Source: an uncultured Prevotellaceae bacterium (GTDB lineage Bacteria > Bacteroidota > Bacteroidia > Bacteroidales > Bacteroidaceae). From it: a stretch of DNA of 46,433 nt. The notes beneath the pieces are model-generated. The model was not told where the DNA came from. It saw nothing but the letters and a program-made list of their open reading frames with translations, and ran no database searches. Numbering within the stretch: position 1 is the first letter of the stretch; each line of letters opens with the position of its first letter. Positions 38,401 through 46,433 of the stretch are shown one piece after another. The DNA lies in assembly GCA_900316575.1 (NCBI GenBank), contig ONDJ01000015.1, positions 1 to 46,433 on the forward strand, given 5' to 3'. Made by a program: the position numbers and the translations under genes.

Positions 38401-40854
38401 TTAGTATCCGAGGTCTGAAAAATACTGTTTGTTTTCTTCGGCAGTGACGGCAAGGTATTGGCGCAGTTGGCTAAGCATGGTGCGCGGGCGGTCGTTGAAT
38501 TTGGCGCGGAAGGCTGCAACGTGTTTTTCCCACGTGTTGTACGACAACTCTGGCCAGCGTTGGCAGTTGCGGCGCATCTCTGGGCGGATGGTGCTCGTGA
38601 GTTGGTCGAACACGGCTGTTGCGTTGCTGGGTGAGAACGTTTTGTGAAGGTGTAACGAGAGCCGTTCAAGGAACAATTGGCGGAACGTTTTGTTTTTCAG
38701 CAATCGGTCGATGAGTATGTTCACTTGGTGTGTGACGTGGTCTTTGGTGTTGGCATCAAGATAGGTTGACGCGGGTTTGTTCTCCACCCATGTAGCGTCG
38801 AGGTCGTAGTATATTGTTCGCCACCGCTGGTCGCCCGATGGGTCGGGGGAATAAGCGTAGCGCACGTTGCCCAGGTCGGTGTTGCAGGAATAGATTTGCC
38901 CAAGTTTGTAGTCGATGAGCCCGGTGAGGTCAAAGCGTTTTTCGATGTACTGATAGGCTTCGGGGTTGCTGAGGTCGTGGCTGGTGGCGTATGAGATGAG
39001 TTCTTGGTAGCCCTTTTTCGTTCCTTCCTCGGTGTACATCGCCGACATGATGATGGAAATCGAGTCTTTGCTGACACCCAAATGGCGTGCCACAAAGCGT
39101 CGGTCGATCTTTTCACGAATGTAGTAGAGCCCAAAGTACTCGCCGTTGATATAAAGTGCTACGGGGCGATAAGCCTGTATGAGGAGGGTGGGGCAGTAGG
39201 GGCGCATAAGGCTCGTGAAGAATTCGTCGCGCATCATAACTCCCGTGTAGTCCTGAGAACCTGAGCGTAGTACAAAGTTTTTGAGTTCTTCGACGGTTCC
39301 AGTGTTGAAGAGGTCGTAGTCGAGATTGGCTAAACCGCGTTGGTCCTTAAATCTTATTTTGAAGGACTTCTTGTCTAAAGTGCGCGAGAAGCCTCCGAAG
39401 ATAGCCAGTTCGCAGGGGGCTGAAAAGCCGCCACCGATGCTGTCAAAGAATTCCACGTTGGCAGATTTCCACCACGATTTCCAATAGTTGGCTTCGTAGT
39501 GGGGATATTCAGAGTTGGCTCCTGGGCCTGCTACATAGATGCCTCGGTGGTAGTCGTAGAGATCTGCATGAGCTATGGTGATGTTGACGACGGGCAGGGT
39601 GTGGGTTTCGCCGAGGATGTAGGTAGCTGTGGTTATTGGGCTGCGCATCACCATGGAGTCGCCTTCGCAGAAAGCGCGTATCGTTGTCGTGCGGGTGAGG
39701 GATAGACTGTTTTTATAAACAGGTGAAGAGGCGGTTGGTGAAGTGCCGTCGGTGGTAAAGCGGATGGTGTAGCCGTGAGCATCAAGAGCTACGTTAATGC
39801 TATCTTTTCCAGCATAGACATTGGGGCGTACGCTGAAGGTGGGTTCTTGTGCTATGTGTCGGTAATGTTTCGAGGTGTTTTCTGTTCCACGCGTGGCAGT
39901 TGGTAGGTAGAAGAAACCATCTTTACCCACTGTGCGCCCCATGGCTATACCATAAGGTGCGGCTGCGGCTGCGAGCCCATCAGCAAACTGGTCGTCGCGC
40001 AGTAAGAGGAGTGACTTGGTGCTGCCTATCTTGAACTTTGCTTTCTTGCAATCCACTACATAGAGTTCTCTTGGTGCAAGCTGAACGGAGGGCAACGGCA
40101 ATCGCTCGGCATTTTTCTTGCTGGAAACAAGGCTGTAGCGCTGCAGGTCTATCGGTTTGTCGGACACGTTCTTCACTTCCACCCAAGCTGTTCCATGTTC
40201 GAAAGCTTTCATGTGTACTTCCCACAATTTTAGTGGTATGTCTGCGCGCTGTTGCTCGATGAGGCTACAGTAGCGTTCGTAGCCTTCGCGGGTATTTTCA
40301 AAGCCTGGCGTGGTGGTGTAGGTATCTTCAAAGGTCCCGTTGTCTGTGCGTTGGTGGCACATGTCGTCTTCCATGGGTTTATAGTCCACTTCGTCCACAA
40401 CGCCTTCAGCCTTAATGAGCCGCACCGTTCCCCCGTCGGCAGAGAGGCGGAAATTGGTGTGGAGTTCTTTGGGATTGTCTTGTAGGTCTTTTTTTGACGC
40501 AAAAACAACGACGCATTGCCCTGGCTCAAGTTCTATGTCGGGAAAGTTCCATTGGTTCCATTTTGGTGCTTTGTCTTTCTTCTTGCTGACAGCTTTCTTA
40601 TAGGCCAAGCTATATCCCTCCAGCGATGCTTTCGCGTTAGAAATGTTTTTGATTTCAATCCAGTCGTAACGTGATCCGTCACTGGCTTGCAGCGACGCAT
40701 GGTTGGCGGGCATGAGTTCGTTGATAACAAAGCAGGCTGCCTCCTCTTTCTCGTTTGCCTCTTTGCAAGATTGGAGCAAAAAGGTGAGAAGCGCTATGGT
40801 GGTGAGGGCAAAACGGGATGCCATAGCGCTAATTTTCAAAGTATTGTTGTTCAT
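38401..40854 (-). CDS. CotH-like lipoprotein with lamin-tail domains
   Basis: This 817-residue exported lipoprotein has a signal peptide with the lipobox LLQSC. Two lamin-tail-like domains follow (about 40-150 with FVINELMPANHAS and YDWIEIKN; about 205-300 with AWVEVKN), then a chitobiase-C-like segment (IRFTTDGTSPTASSPVY, near 365). The large CotH kinase-like domain has IRFKDQRG, LRSGSQDYTGVMMRDEFF, YINGEYFGLYYIREKID and YYDLDATW. CotH proteins phosphorylate other proteins in spore formers; here the substrate is unknown. The ATG at 40854 overlaps the upstream phosphatase gene by 26 bases; an internal ATG at 40824 would start just after that stop and still gives a good lipoprotein signal. Confidence 0.85.
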   Translation of the reverse strand: MNNNTLKISAMASRFALTTIALLTFLLQSCKEANEKEEAACFVINELMPANHASLQASDGSRYDWIEIKNISNAKASLEGYSLAYKKAVSKKKDKAPKWNQWNFPDIELEPGQCVVVFASKKDLQDNPKELHTNFRLSADGGTVRLIKAEGVVDEVDYKPMEDDMCHQRTDNGTFEDTYTTTPGFENTREGYERYCSLIEQQRADIPLKLWEVHMKAFEHGTAWVEVKNVSDKPIDLQRYSLVSSKKNAERLPLPSVQLAPRELYVVDCKKAKFKIGSTKSLLLLRDDQFADGLAAAAAPYGIAMGRTVGKDGFFYLPTATRGTENTSKHYRHIAQEPTFSVRPNVYAGKDSINVALDAHGYTIRFTTDGTSPTASSPVYKNSLSLTRTTTIRAFCEGDSMVMRSPITTATYILGETHTLPVVNITIAHADLYDYHRGIYVAGPGANSEYPHYEANYWKSWWKSANVEFFDSIGGGFSAPCELAIFGGFSRTLDKKSFKIRFKDQRGLANLDYDLFNTGTVEELKNFVLRSGSQDYTGVMMRDEFFTSLMRPYCPTLLIQAYRPVALYINGEYFGLYYIREKIDRRFVARHLGVSKDSISIIMSAMYTEEGTKKGYQELISYATSHDLSNPEAYQYIEKRFDLTGLIDYKLGQIYSCNTDLGNVRYAYSPDPSGDQRWRTIYYDLDATWVENKPASTYLDANTKDHVTHQVNILIDRLLKNKTFRQLFLERLSLHLHKTFSPSNATAVFDQLTSTIRPEMRRNCQRWPELSYNTWEKHVAAFRAKFNDRPRTMLSQLRQYLAVTAEENKQYFSDLGY

Positions 40855-41983
40855 AAGTAGTAGGTTCTATGTCCTCTTCAGGATTTTCAAAGTCGGGGAT
40901 ACCCAGCATTTCGCCAATGAAAAAGTTGAGCTCTTCGCGTTTCATGCCAAGGCTGAGCCAATAGTTGTAAAAACACCCAGCCAAGTCGTTGGGCTTTCCA
41001 AACTTGCGCACATGGGCTATCATGCCGCTGAGCGTAGCGCGCTGGCGCTTGTTTTTCGTTGACAGACTGAGTGTGGAAAGCTCAAAGTCGCGGCAAAGGT
41101 CGAGTTCGCTCAGCCCCAACAGTCCCTCAATGAGGAAAGCCAACGTTCCTGTGCGGTCGCAGCCTATGGCGCAGTGAAAATCTACGTTCTGCCCCTCCTT
41201 CAGTCGGTCTATAATCCAGCGGAGGTCCTTGGCATAAACGGGATTTTTCTGTGTGAGGCTACGCAGCGATGGGTCGTGCCTAAGTCGCAAATAGTCCATA
41301 TCCGCGCCGAGGCACGACGTGGTGCGATTTACTTCGTGTCGCAGGTCGAGCTCGGCTGTGACATCAAGATTTTCTACAAAGTCGTGACGCCCATTGCTAT
41401 TCATACGCTCCAGGCTGGCACTGCGAAACAGCCGTCCATACATCACGGGCACACCATATTGTGTGGGCCAGCCGCCAAGGTCGCGCACATTGCTGCAGTT
41501 GCGCACGTGTATCATCCTCACTTGCCCAACGGTGCGAAATATGCCGCTGACCAATTCGCTAAGCCTGCCGCCCACGGTCTGTGCTTCCACCTTGTAGTAA
41601 TAAATGCGGTCGGGCAGAAGGTTGCGAATGATGAACGAAGTGTCGGTCGCCGCGTCGGGGCAAAACGTATAGGCATCGCTATAGTTGCTGTATTCGCTTG
41701 CTGTAATCAGAATTTGCTCAAGGCTGTCGGCTGATATTTGCGTCTGCCAGGTCACTAATTTGCCTTGGGGAAAGTGTAGTCCTTTGCCGTAAACCTCTGG
41801 ATTGTTGTACTTGGTAATGACACTCACTCTATAGTCATTGTTCTCTGCATAAGTTCGCTCGGTGTCGGCCATGTATTCTTGCACGGCACGATTTTCGATG
41901 TTGATAACTTCAATATCGTCCTGTCCCCAAAGTAGCGCGCTGCTCATCAAGAGCAACAACAAGCAAAAGGACTTCTTCATCAT
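40829..41983 (-). CDS. Secreted tyrosine/dual-specificity phosphatase
   Basis: This 384-residue protein has a signal peptide (MMKKSFCLLLLLMSSALLWGQ), a fibronectin-type segment in the middle (about 70-155, ending with IYYYKVEAQTVGGRLSELVSGIF) and a C-terminal phosphatase domain. The active-site loop is HCAIGCDRTG, with nucleophile Cys271 and Arg277. NVRDLGGWPTQYG and RSASLERM are typical of the Tyr_phosphatase3 (PF13350-like) group. It should act in the periplasm or at the surface. Its end overlaps the CotH lipoprotein gene, so a phosphatase and a kinase-like protein are made together. Lipid phosphatase activity is an alternative, since some members of this group act on phosphoinositides. Confidence 0.85.
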   Translation of the reverse strand: MMKKSFCLLLLLMSSALLWGQDDIEVINIENRAVQEYMADTERTYAENNDYRVSVITKYNNPEVYGKGLHFPQGKLVTWQTQISADSLEQILITASEYSNYSDAYTFCPDAATDTSFIIRNLLPDRIYYYKVEAQTVGGRLSELVSGIFRTVGQVRMIHVRNCSNVRDLGGWPTQYGVPVMYGRLFRSASLERMNSNGRHDFVENLDVTAELDLRHEVNRTTSCLGADMDYLRLRHDPSLRSLTQKNPVYAKDLRWIIDRLKEGQNVDFHCAIGCDRTGTLAFLIEGLLGLSELDLCRDFELSTLSLSTKNKRQRATLSGMIAHVRKFGKPNDLAGCFYNYWLSLGMKREELNFFIGEMLGIPDFENPEEDIEPTTYEQQYFEN

Positions 41984-42160
41984 GATTGTTTGCGGTTTTA
42001 TGACAATAATTCGGCTGCGAAAATAATGATTCTTTTAGAAATCGCGCGTGTCATGATTGGAATAAGTCTTTTTTTGGCAAGCTTATCTTTATCCGCTGCC
42101 CACATATCTTTCCCAGAAAGGGTACCCCCGCTAACGCCGAGGCTATGAAAGCGTGGAAAT
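41984..42160. other. Spacer between the phosphatase gene and the tRNA terminator
   Basis: I see no gene or clear signal in these 177 bases. The remaining gap to dnaJ (42161-42390) is taken up by the terminator, the tRNA and its promoter. Confidence 0.6.
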
Positions 42161-42208
42161 AAAAACGACAATCCTGCAAGCTTCTGTAAACTTGCAGGAT
42201 TGTCGTTT
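42161..42208 (-). terminator. Intrinsic terminator of the CAT tRNA
   Basis: An 18-base perfect stem, AAACGACAATCCTGCAAG (42163-42180) with CTTGCAGGATTGTCGTTT (42191-42208), around a 10-base loop. Read leftward it continues into TTTTTATTTCC. It starts five bases past the tRNA. Confidence 0.9.
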
Positions 42209-42212
42209 GAAG

Positions 42213-42286
42213 TAGCGCGGGGCGGGCTTGAACCGTCGACCTCATGATTATGAATCATGCGCTCTAACCAGCTGAGCTACCGCGCC
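42213..42286 (-). tRNA. tRNA with anticodon CAT, probably elongator Met
   Basis: The minus strand gives a 74-base cloverleaf without encoded CCA. The D arm is GCTC AGCTGGTTA GAGC. The anticodon stem CATGA/TCATG encloses TTCATAA, so the anticodon is CAT. It is not the initiator: the anticodon stem lacks three G-C pairs. Elongator Met is favoured, but tRNA-Ile2 (CAT with lysidine) cannot be excluded by eye. Two oddities: the first acceptor pair is G-U, and the T stem has an A-C mismatch (GACGG against CCGCC). Confidence 0.9.
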
Positions 42287-42305
42287 ATCTTTTCGTTTGC
42301 GAGTG

Positions 42306-42337
42306 CAAAAGTAGTACGGCCTTTTGGATTGACCAAA
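42306..42337 (-). promoter_or_regulatory. Promoter of the CAT tRNA
   Basis: On the minus strand TTTG (42334-42337) is followed after 20 bases by TACTTTTG (42306-42313). The tRNA 5' end is 20 bases on. This is the clearest TTTG-N20-TAnnTTTG promoter in the window, with kdsA. Confidence 0.78.
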
Positions 42338-42390
42338 CTATTGAGCACGTTTTTTTGTAAACTTAGGACGAAACGCTTGCAAACGCGCTG

Positions 42391-43527
42391 TTATTTCTCA
42401 AAGTAGCGACGGAAAGTAGAGAAAATCTTGTCTTTCACCGACTGCGAGCATTTGTGTGTGCCCGTCTTGCCACACTCTTTCTCATAGAAGGCACGCTCCT
42501 CGTCGGTGATGTGCTCAGGGATATAAACGCTGATGTTCACAACGAGGTCGCCTGTGTGGTAGCTGTTCACGCGTGGCAGTCCTTTCCCGCGAAGGAAGAG
42601 TGCCGTTCCAGGCTGTGTGCCTGGGGCAATTTTGATACGCGCTTTACCATCTACTGTTGGCACTTCCACGCTGTCGCCAAGGACGGCTTGGGGCACCGTG
42701 AGTAGCAGGTTGTAAACCAAGTCGTCGCCGTCGCGGATTAGTTCGGGGTGGGACTCTTCGCTAATTAGCACTTGAATGTCGCCTGCCACACCTTGGTGTC
42801 GTCCGGCGTTACCTTTGCCGCGCACGGTCATTATCATGCCATCGGCCAAACCGGCGGGGAGTTCTATTTCTACTACTTCTTCACCACGCTCTATGCCTTC
42901 ACCGTGGCAGTGCTGACAGGGGCGATCAATAATCGTTCCCTCGCCATGGCATCGCGGGCAAGTCTCTTGGGTTTGCATTCTGCCGAAGAACGTGTCGCGC
43001 GTGCGGACTACTACTCCTTGTCCGCCACAATCGGGGCAAGTGACGGGCTGTGCTCCGTCTGCAGCACCGGTGCCGTGGCAGTGGGAACAGGTCACATCCT
43101 TGCGCACCTTGAACTTCTTGGTGCAGCCTTTCTGAATTTCGCTGAGATTGAGCGTTACTTTTAGGCGCAAGTCGCTGCCCCTGAACTGGGCCCGTCCGCC
43201 TCTGCCGCCAAAACCGCCGAAGCCGCCGATGCCCCATTCTTCAAACATCGAACCGAAGTGAGCAAAGATGTCGCTCATATCCATTCCTGCTCCACCGCCG
43301 GCGCCCATGCCGCGTAGGCCTTCTTCGCCGAAGCGATCGTATTGTGCGCGCTTTTGGTCGTCGCTCAATACTTCGTAGGCGCGAGCGGCTTGTTTGAACT
43401 TCTCCTCGGCTTCTTTGTCGCCAGGGTTACGGTCGGGGTGGTATTTGAGGGCAGCCTTGCGATAGGCTTTCTTGATTTCGTCGGCTGTAGCTGTCTTCGC
43501 GACGCCAAGTATTTCGTAATAATCCAA
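42391..43527 (-). CDS. dnaJ: Chaperone DnaJ (Hsp40)
   Basis: This 378-residue type I Hsp40 delivers unfolded proteins to DnaK and stimulates its ATPase. The J domain (about 3-67) has HPD at 30-32. A Gly-rich and Phe-containing linker follows ([23 protein letters not shown]), then four CxxCxGxG zinc motifs ([32 protein letters not shown]) and the C-terminal substrate domains. Length and order are canonical. It lies 54 bases downstream of grpE in the same direction, so one operon is likely. dnaK is not in the window. Confidence 0.97.
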   Translation of the reverse strand: MDYYEILGVAKTATADEIKKAYRKAALKYHPDRNPGDKEAEEKFKQAARAYEVLSDDQKRAQYDRFGEEGLRGMGAGGGAGMDMSDIFAHFGSMFEEWGIGGFGGFGGRGGRAQFRGSDLRLKVTLNLSEIQKGCTKKFKVRKDVTCSHCHGTGAADGAQPVTCPDCGGQGVVVRTRDTFFGRMQTQETCPRCHGEGTIIDRPCQHCHGEGIERGEEVVEIELPAGLADGMIMTVRGKGNAGRHQGVAGDIQVLISEESHPELIRDGDDLVYNLLLTVPQAVLGDSVEVPTVDGKARIKIAPGTQPGTALFLRGKGLPRVNSYHTGDLVVNISVYIPEHITDEERAFYEKECGKTGTHKCSQSVKDKIFSTFRRYFEK

Positions 43528-43581
43528 AGTTTCTATTATATATATTGTGTAACAAGTGTGCTAACTGACGCTGCGTTCCTC

Positions 43582-44214
43582 CTACTGTCCCACAGCCACC
43601 TTGGCATGGCGAATGACTTTATCGCCTAATTTGTAGCCCGTCTGTACGCAGTCGATGACGCGCCCTTTCTTTTCGGGTTCTTCTACAGGCACGAGGGCTA
43701 TGGCTTCGTGGAAATCGGTGTCAAAGTCTTTCCCTTCGGTCTCAATGCGTGAAAGCCCCTGTCCCTCAAGCGTCTTGTTTAGCTTGGTCATGATCAGCTC
43801 CACGCCTTCGCGCAACGTAGCAACGTCGTCGCTTTGTTCCATGTTTTGCATAGCGCGTTCCAGGTCGTCCAATACGGGTAGCAGGGCGGTCAATACTTTC
43901 TCGCCGCCATTGAGGATGAGTTCTGCTTTTTCCTTGATGGTACGCTTGCGGAAGTTGTCGAACTCGGCCATCTGTCGCAGGTTCTTGTCTTTCAAAGCTG
44001 CGATTTCTGCTTCGGCGCGAGCCAATTGTGCTTCGAGCGAATTGTCTTCTTCGGGCTCTTCGGCCTCGGTGTTGTCTGTTTCGTTGCTCGTTTCGTTGTC
44101 CGCTTCTTCAACTGAGTTTACGTCGTTTTCGTCGGCGTTCACTTCAATGACTTCTTCGCCTTCGTGGAGTTCCACCTCGGGAGCCTCTACGGGTATTTCC
44201 TTTTCTTTGTTCAT
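43582..44214 (-). CDS. grpE: Nucleotide exchange factor GrpE
   Basis: This 210-residue co-chaperone releases ADP from DnaK. A long acidic, disordered N-terminus (about 1-70, rich in Glu/Asp) precedes a long coiled coil (LARAEAEIAALKDKNLRQMAEFDNFRKRT). The C-terminal beta domain has LPVLDDLERAM, GVELIMTKLNKTLEGQGL, DTDFHEAIALVP and the family end VIDCVQTGYKLGDKVIRHAKVAVG. It is slightly longer than the E. coli protein (197) because of the acidic tail. It sits between the ABC-F gene (57 bases upstream) and dnaJ. Confidence 0.96.
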   Translation of the reverse strand: MNKEKEIPVEAPEVELHEGEEVIEVNADENDVNSVEEADNETSNETDNTEAEEPEEDNSLEAQLARAEAEIAALKDKNLRQMAEFDNFRKRTIKEKAELILNGGEKVLTALLPVLDDLERAMQNMEQSDDVATLREGVELIMTKLNKTLEGQGLSRIETEGKDFDTDFHEAIALVPVEEPEKKGRVIDCVQTGYKLGDKVIRHAKVAVGQ

Positions 44215-44271
44215 TGTCTTGCTTGTGTGTTTTTACGGCTTTCTCTGCAAAAGCTGTGCCAGCCCCGTGGT

Positions 44272-45897
<1,626 letters not shown>

Positions 45898-46053
45898 TTA
45901 GTTGCTTTCTATTGTTTTGGGCGCGAAAGTACTAAAAAACAGCGTGTTTTCAAGCTCTGTTGCTTTTATAACACGCTCTTTGCCATTGACTGCACCAGCG
46001 AAAGCACCCGATTTGCCTATTATGTCTTGCAAAAGTTGTGTGGAGCGTTTGTT

Positions 46054-46099
46054 TGCAGGCGAGGAGTATATCTGCAGGCGCGAACGCCCGCACTCCCAG
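46054..46099 (+). repeat. Palindromic intergenic repeat
   Basis: TGCAGGCGAGGA (46054-46065), then GTATATC and TGCAGGCGCGAACGCCCGC followed by ACTCCCAG (46073-46099). The same half-unit/joint/full-unit layout occurs at 4299-4344. It lies in the divergent spacer between the ABC-F gene and the next exported protein. Confidence 0.65.
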
Positions 46100-46175
46100 T
46101 GTACTGAGCCAATGATTTTAGCCATGAATTTTTCTTTTTTGCGCAGCATGAGGCGTGTGCTTTTTGCAAAACATT

Positions 46176-46183
46176 TATTTTTG
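46176..46183 (+). promoter_or_regulatory. -7 promoter element for the rightmost gene
   Basis: TATTTTTG fits TAnnTTTG and lies 37 bases before the ATG at 46221. Confidence 0.5.
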
Positions 46184-46220
46184 TGCCGTGAAAGGACATT
46201 CTTATTATCAAGATACTACC

Positions 46221-46433
46221 ATGAATTTCAAAAAAACATTCTCTCTTTTGTTGTTCTTAATCGGCGTTGTTCCCCTAACCTTGGGTGCTGCTTCTTTGGC
46301 TTGGTCGCCCGTTTGGGCTGAGAGCAGAGCCGCCGCGTTTGGGTGCTCAGGTTTTTATCATGCGCCAGATGGCACGTTGCGCGGTGGCTTGAATGGCTTG
46401 GTTCGTATCAATGCCGACGGGTCGCTGACGCTG
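46221..46433 (+). CDS. N-terminal part of an exported protein, unknown (3' end outside the window)
   Basis: The visible 71 residues start MNFKKTFSLLLFLIGVVPL, a signal peptide with a likely cleavage near LAWSPVWA. The mature start ESRAAAFGCSGFYHAPDGTL, then GLVRINADGSLTL, looks like the first strands of a beta-rich secreted domain. The family cannot be named from this fragment. A -7 element lies 37 bases upstream. Confidence 0.7.
   Translation, partial: MNFKKTFSLLLFLIGVVPLTLGAASLAWSPVWAESRAAAFGCSGFYHAPDGTLRGGLNGLVRINADGSLTL

Noticed and set aside
41998-42258. 86-codon leftward frame covering the tRNA end and terminator
   Set aside because: It overlaps a well-formed tRNA and terminator and has no protein signal.
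45898-46149. 83-codon leftward frame after the ABC-F promoter region
   Set aside because: Its middle translates the palindromic repeat at 46054-46099 and it shows no signal peptide or family feature.

Overview
The window reads as chromosomal DNA of a member of Bacteroidales, most likely Prevotellaceae-like. The reasons are: repeated -7 promoter elements of the form TAnnTTTG, some with a TTTG element about 20 bases upstream; almost no Shine-Dalgarno sequences; a dipeptidyl-peptidase 5 very close to the Porphyromonas type; a leftover C-terminal tail of the kind seen on Prevotella secreted proteins; DUF1573, CotH and GH127-like proteins; and KDO genes, which indicate a Gram-negative envelope. 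I cannot name the genus. The content is mainly core genome. I see no transposase, integrase, phage gene, CRISPR array, toxin-antitoxin pair or restriction system.

Layout. 1-148: tail of an unrecognised gene with its terminator. 149-744: repeat-rich spacer. 745-820: tRNA-Pro(CGG), leftward. 920-3088: secreted peptidase DPP5, leftward. 3419-4264: BadF-type sugar kinase, rightward. 4375-6721: leftward unit of rlmD, an unknown gene and an SMR (Gdx/SugE-type) exporter. 6798-8932: leftward manC-mutY with overlapping ends. 9101-9475: DUF1573 protein. 9755-13375: rightward mutS2 and rnz. 13604-13738: secretion-tail remnant. 13891-18161: leftward block of a carboxyltransferase, a small unknown protein, a biotin carrier, a secreted unknown protein and gdhA. 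18385-21897: leftward murB, two family-2 glycosyltransferases and a PhnP-like hydrolase. 22011-23789: pheS and a MurU/HddC-like nucleotidyltransferase, rightward. 23794-27104: leftward glyS, an FKBP lipoprotein and a reduced GH127-like protein. 27105-27493: spacer with a 22-bp tandem array. 27562-30144: clpB. 30486-38371: rightward run of a membrane-anchored substrate-binding protein, a TPR protein, kdsA, kdsD, a phospholipase-D-family protein and a membrane acyltransferase. 38401-41983: leftward secreted tyrosine phosphatase and a CotH lipoprotein. 42213-42286: tRNA with a CAT anticodon. 42391-45888: leftward ABC-F ATPase, grpE, dnaJ. 46221-end: start of an exported protein.

Themes. Envelope building dominates: murB, manC, kdsA, kdsD, glycosyltransferases, a phospholipase-D enzyme, an acyltransferase and an amino-sugar kinase. 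Proteostasis (clpB, grpE, dnaJ, FKBP), translation (pheS, glyS, rlmD, rnz, ABC-F) and DNA repair (mutY, mutS2) fill most of the rest. The carboxyltransferase/biotin-carrier pair suggests methylmalonyl/propionyl-CoA chemistry, as in succinate/propionate fermenters.

I did not find a convincing new multigene system. The signals most worth following are: a family of modular palindromic intergenic repeats; a 22-bp tandem array between glyS and clpB; a GH127-like protein lacking the catalytic-cysteine motif; an ABC-F protein whose second ATPase site is degenerate; and an orphan anchored substrate-binding protein paired with a TPR protein.
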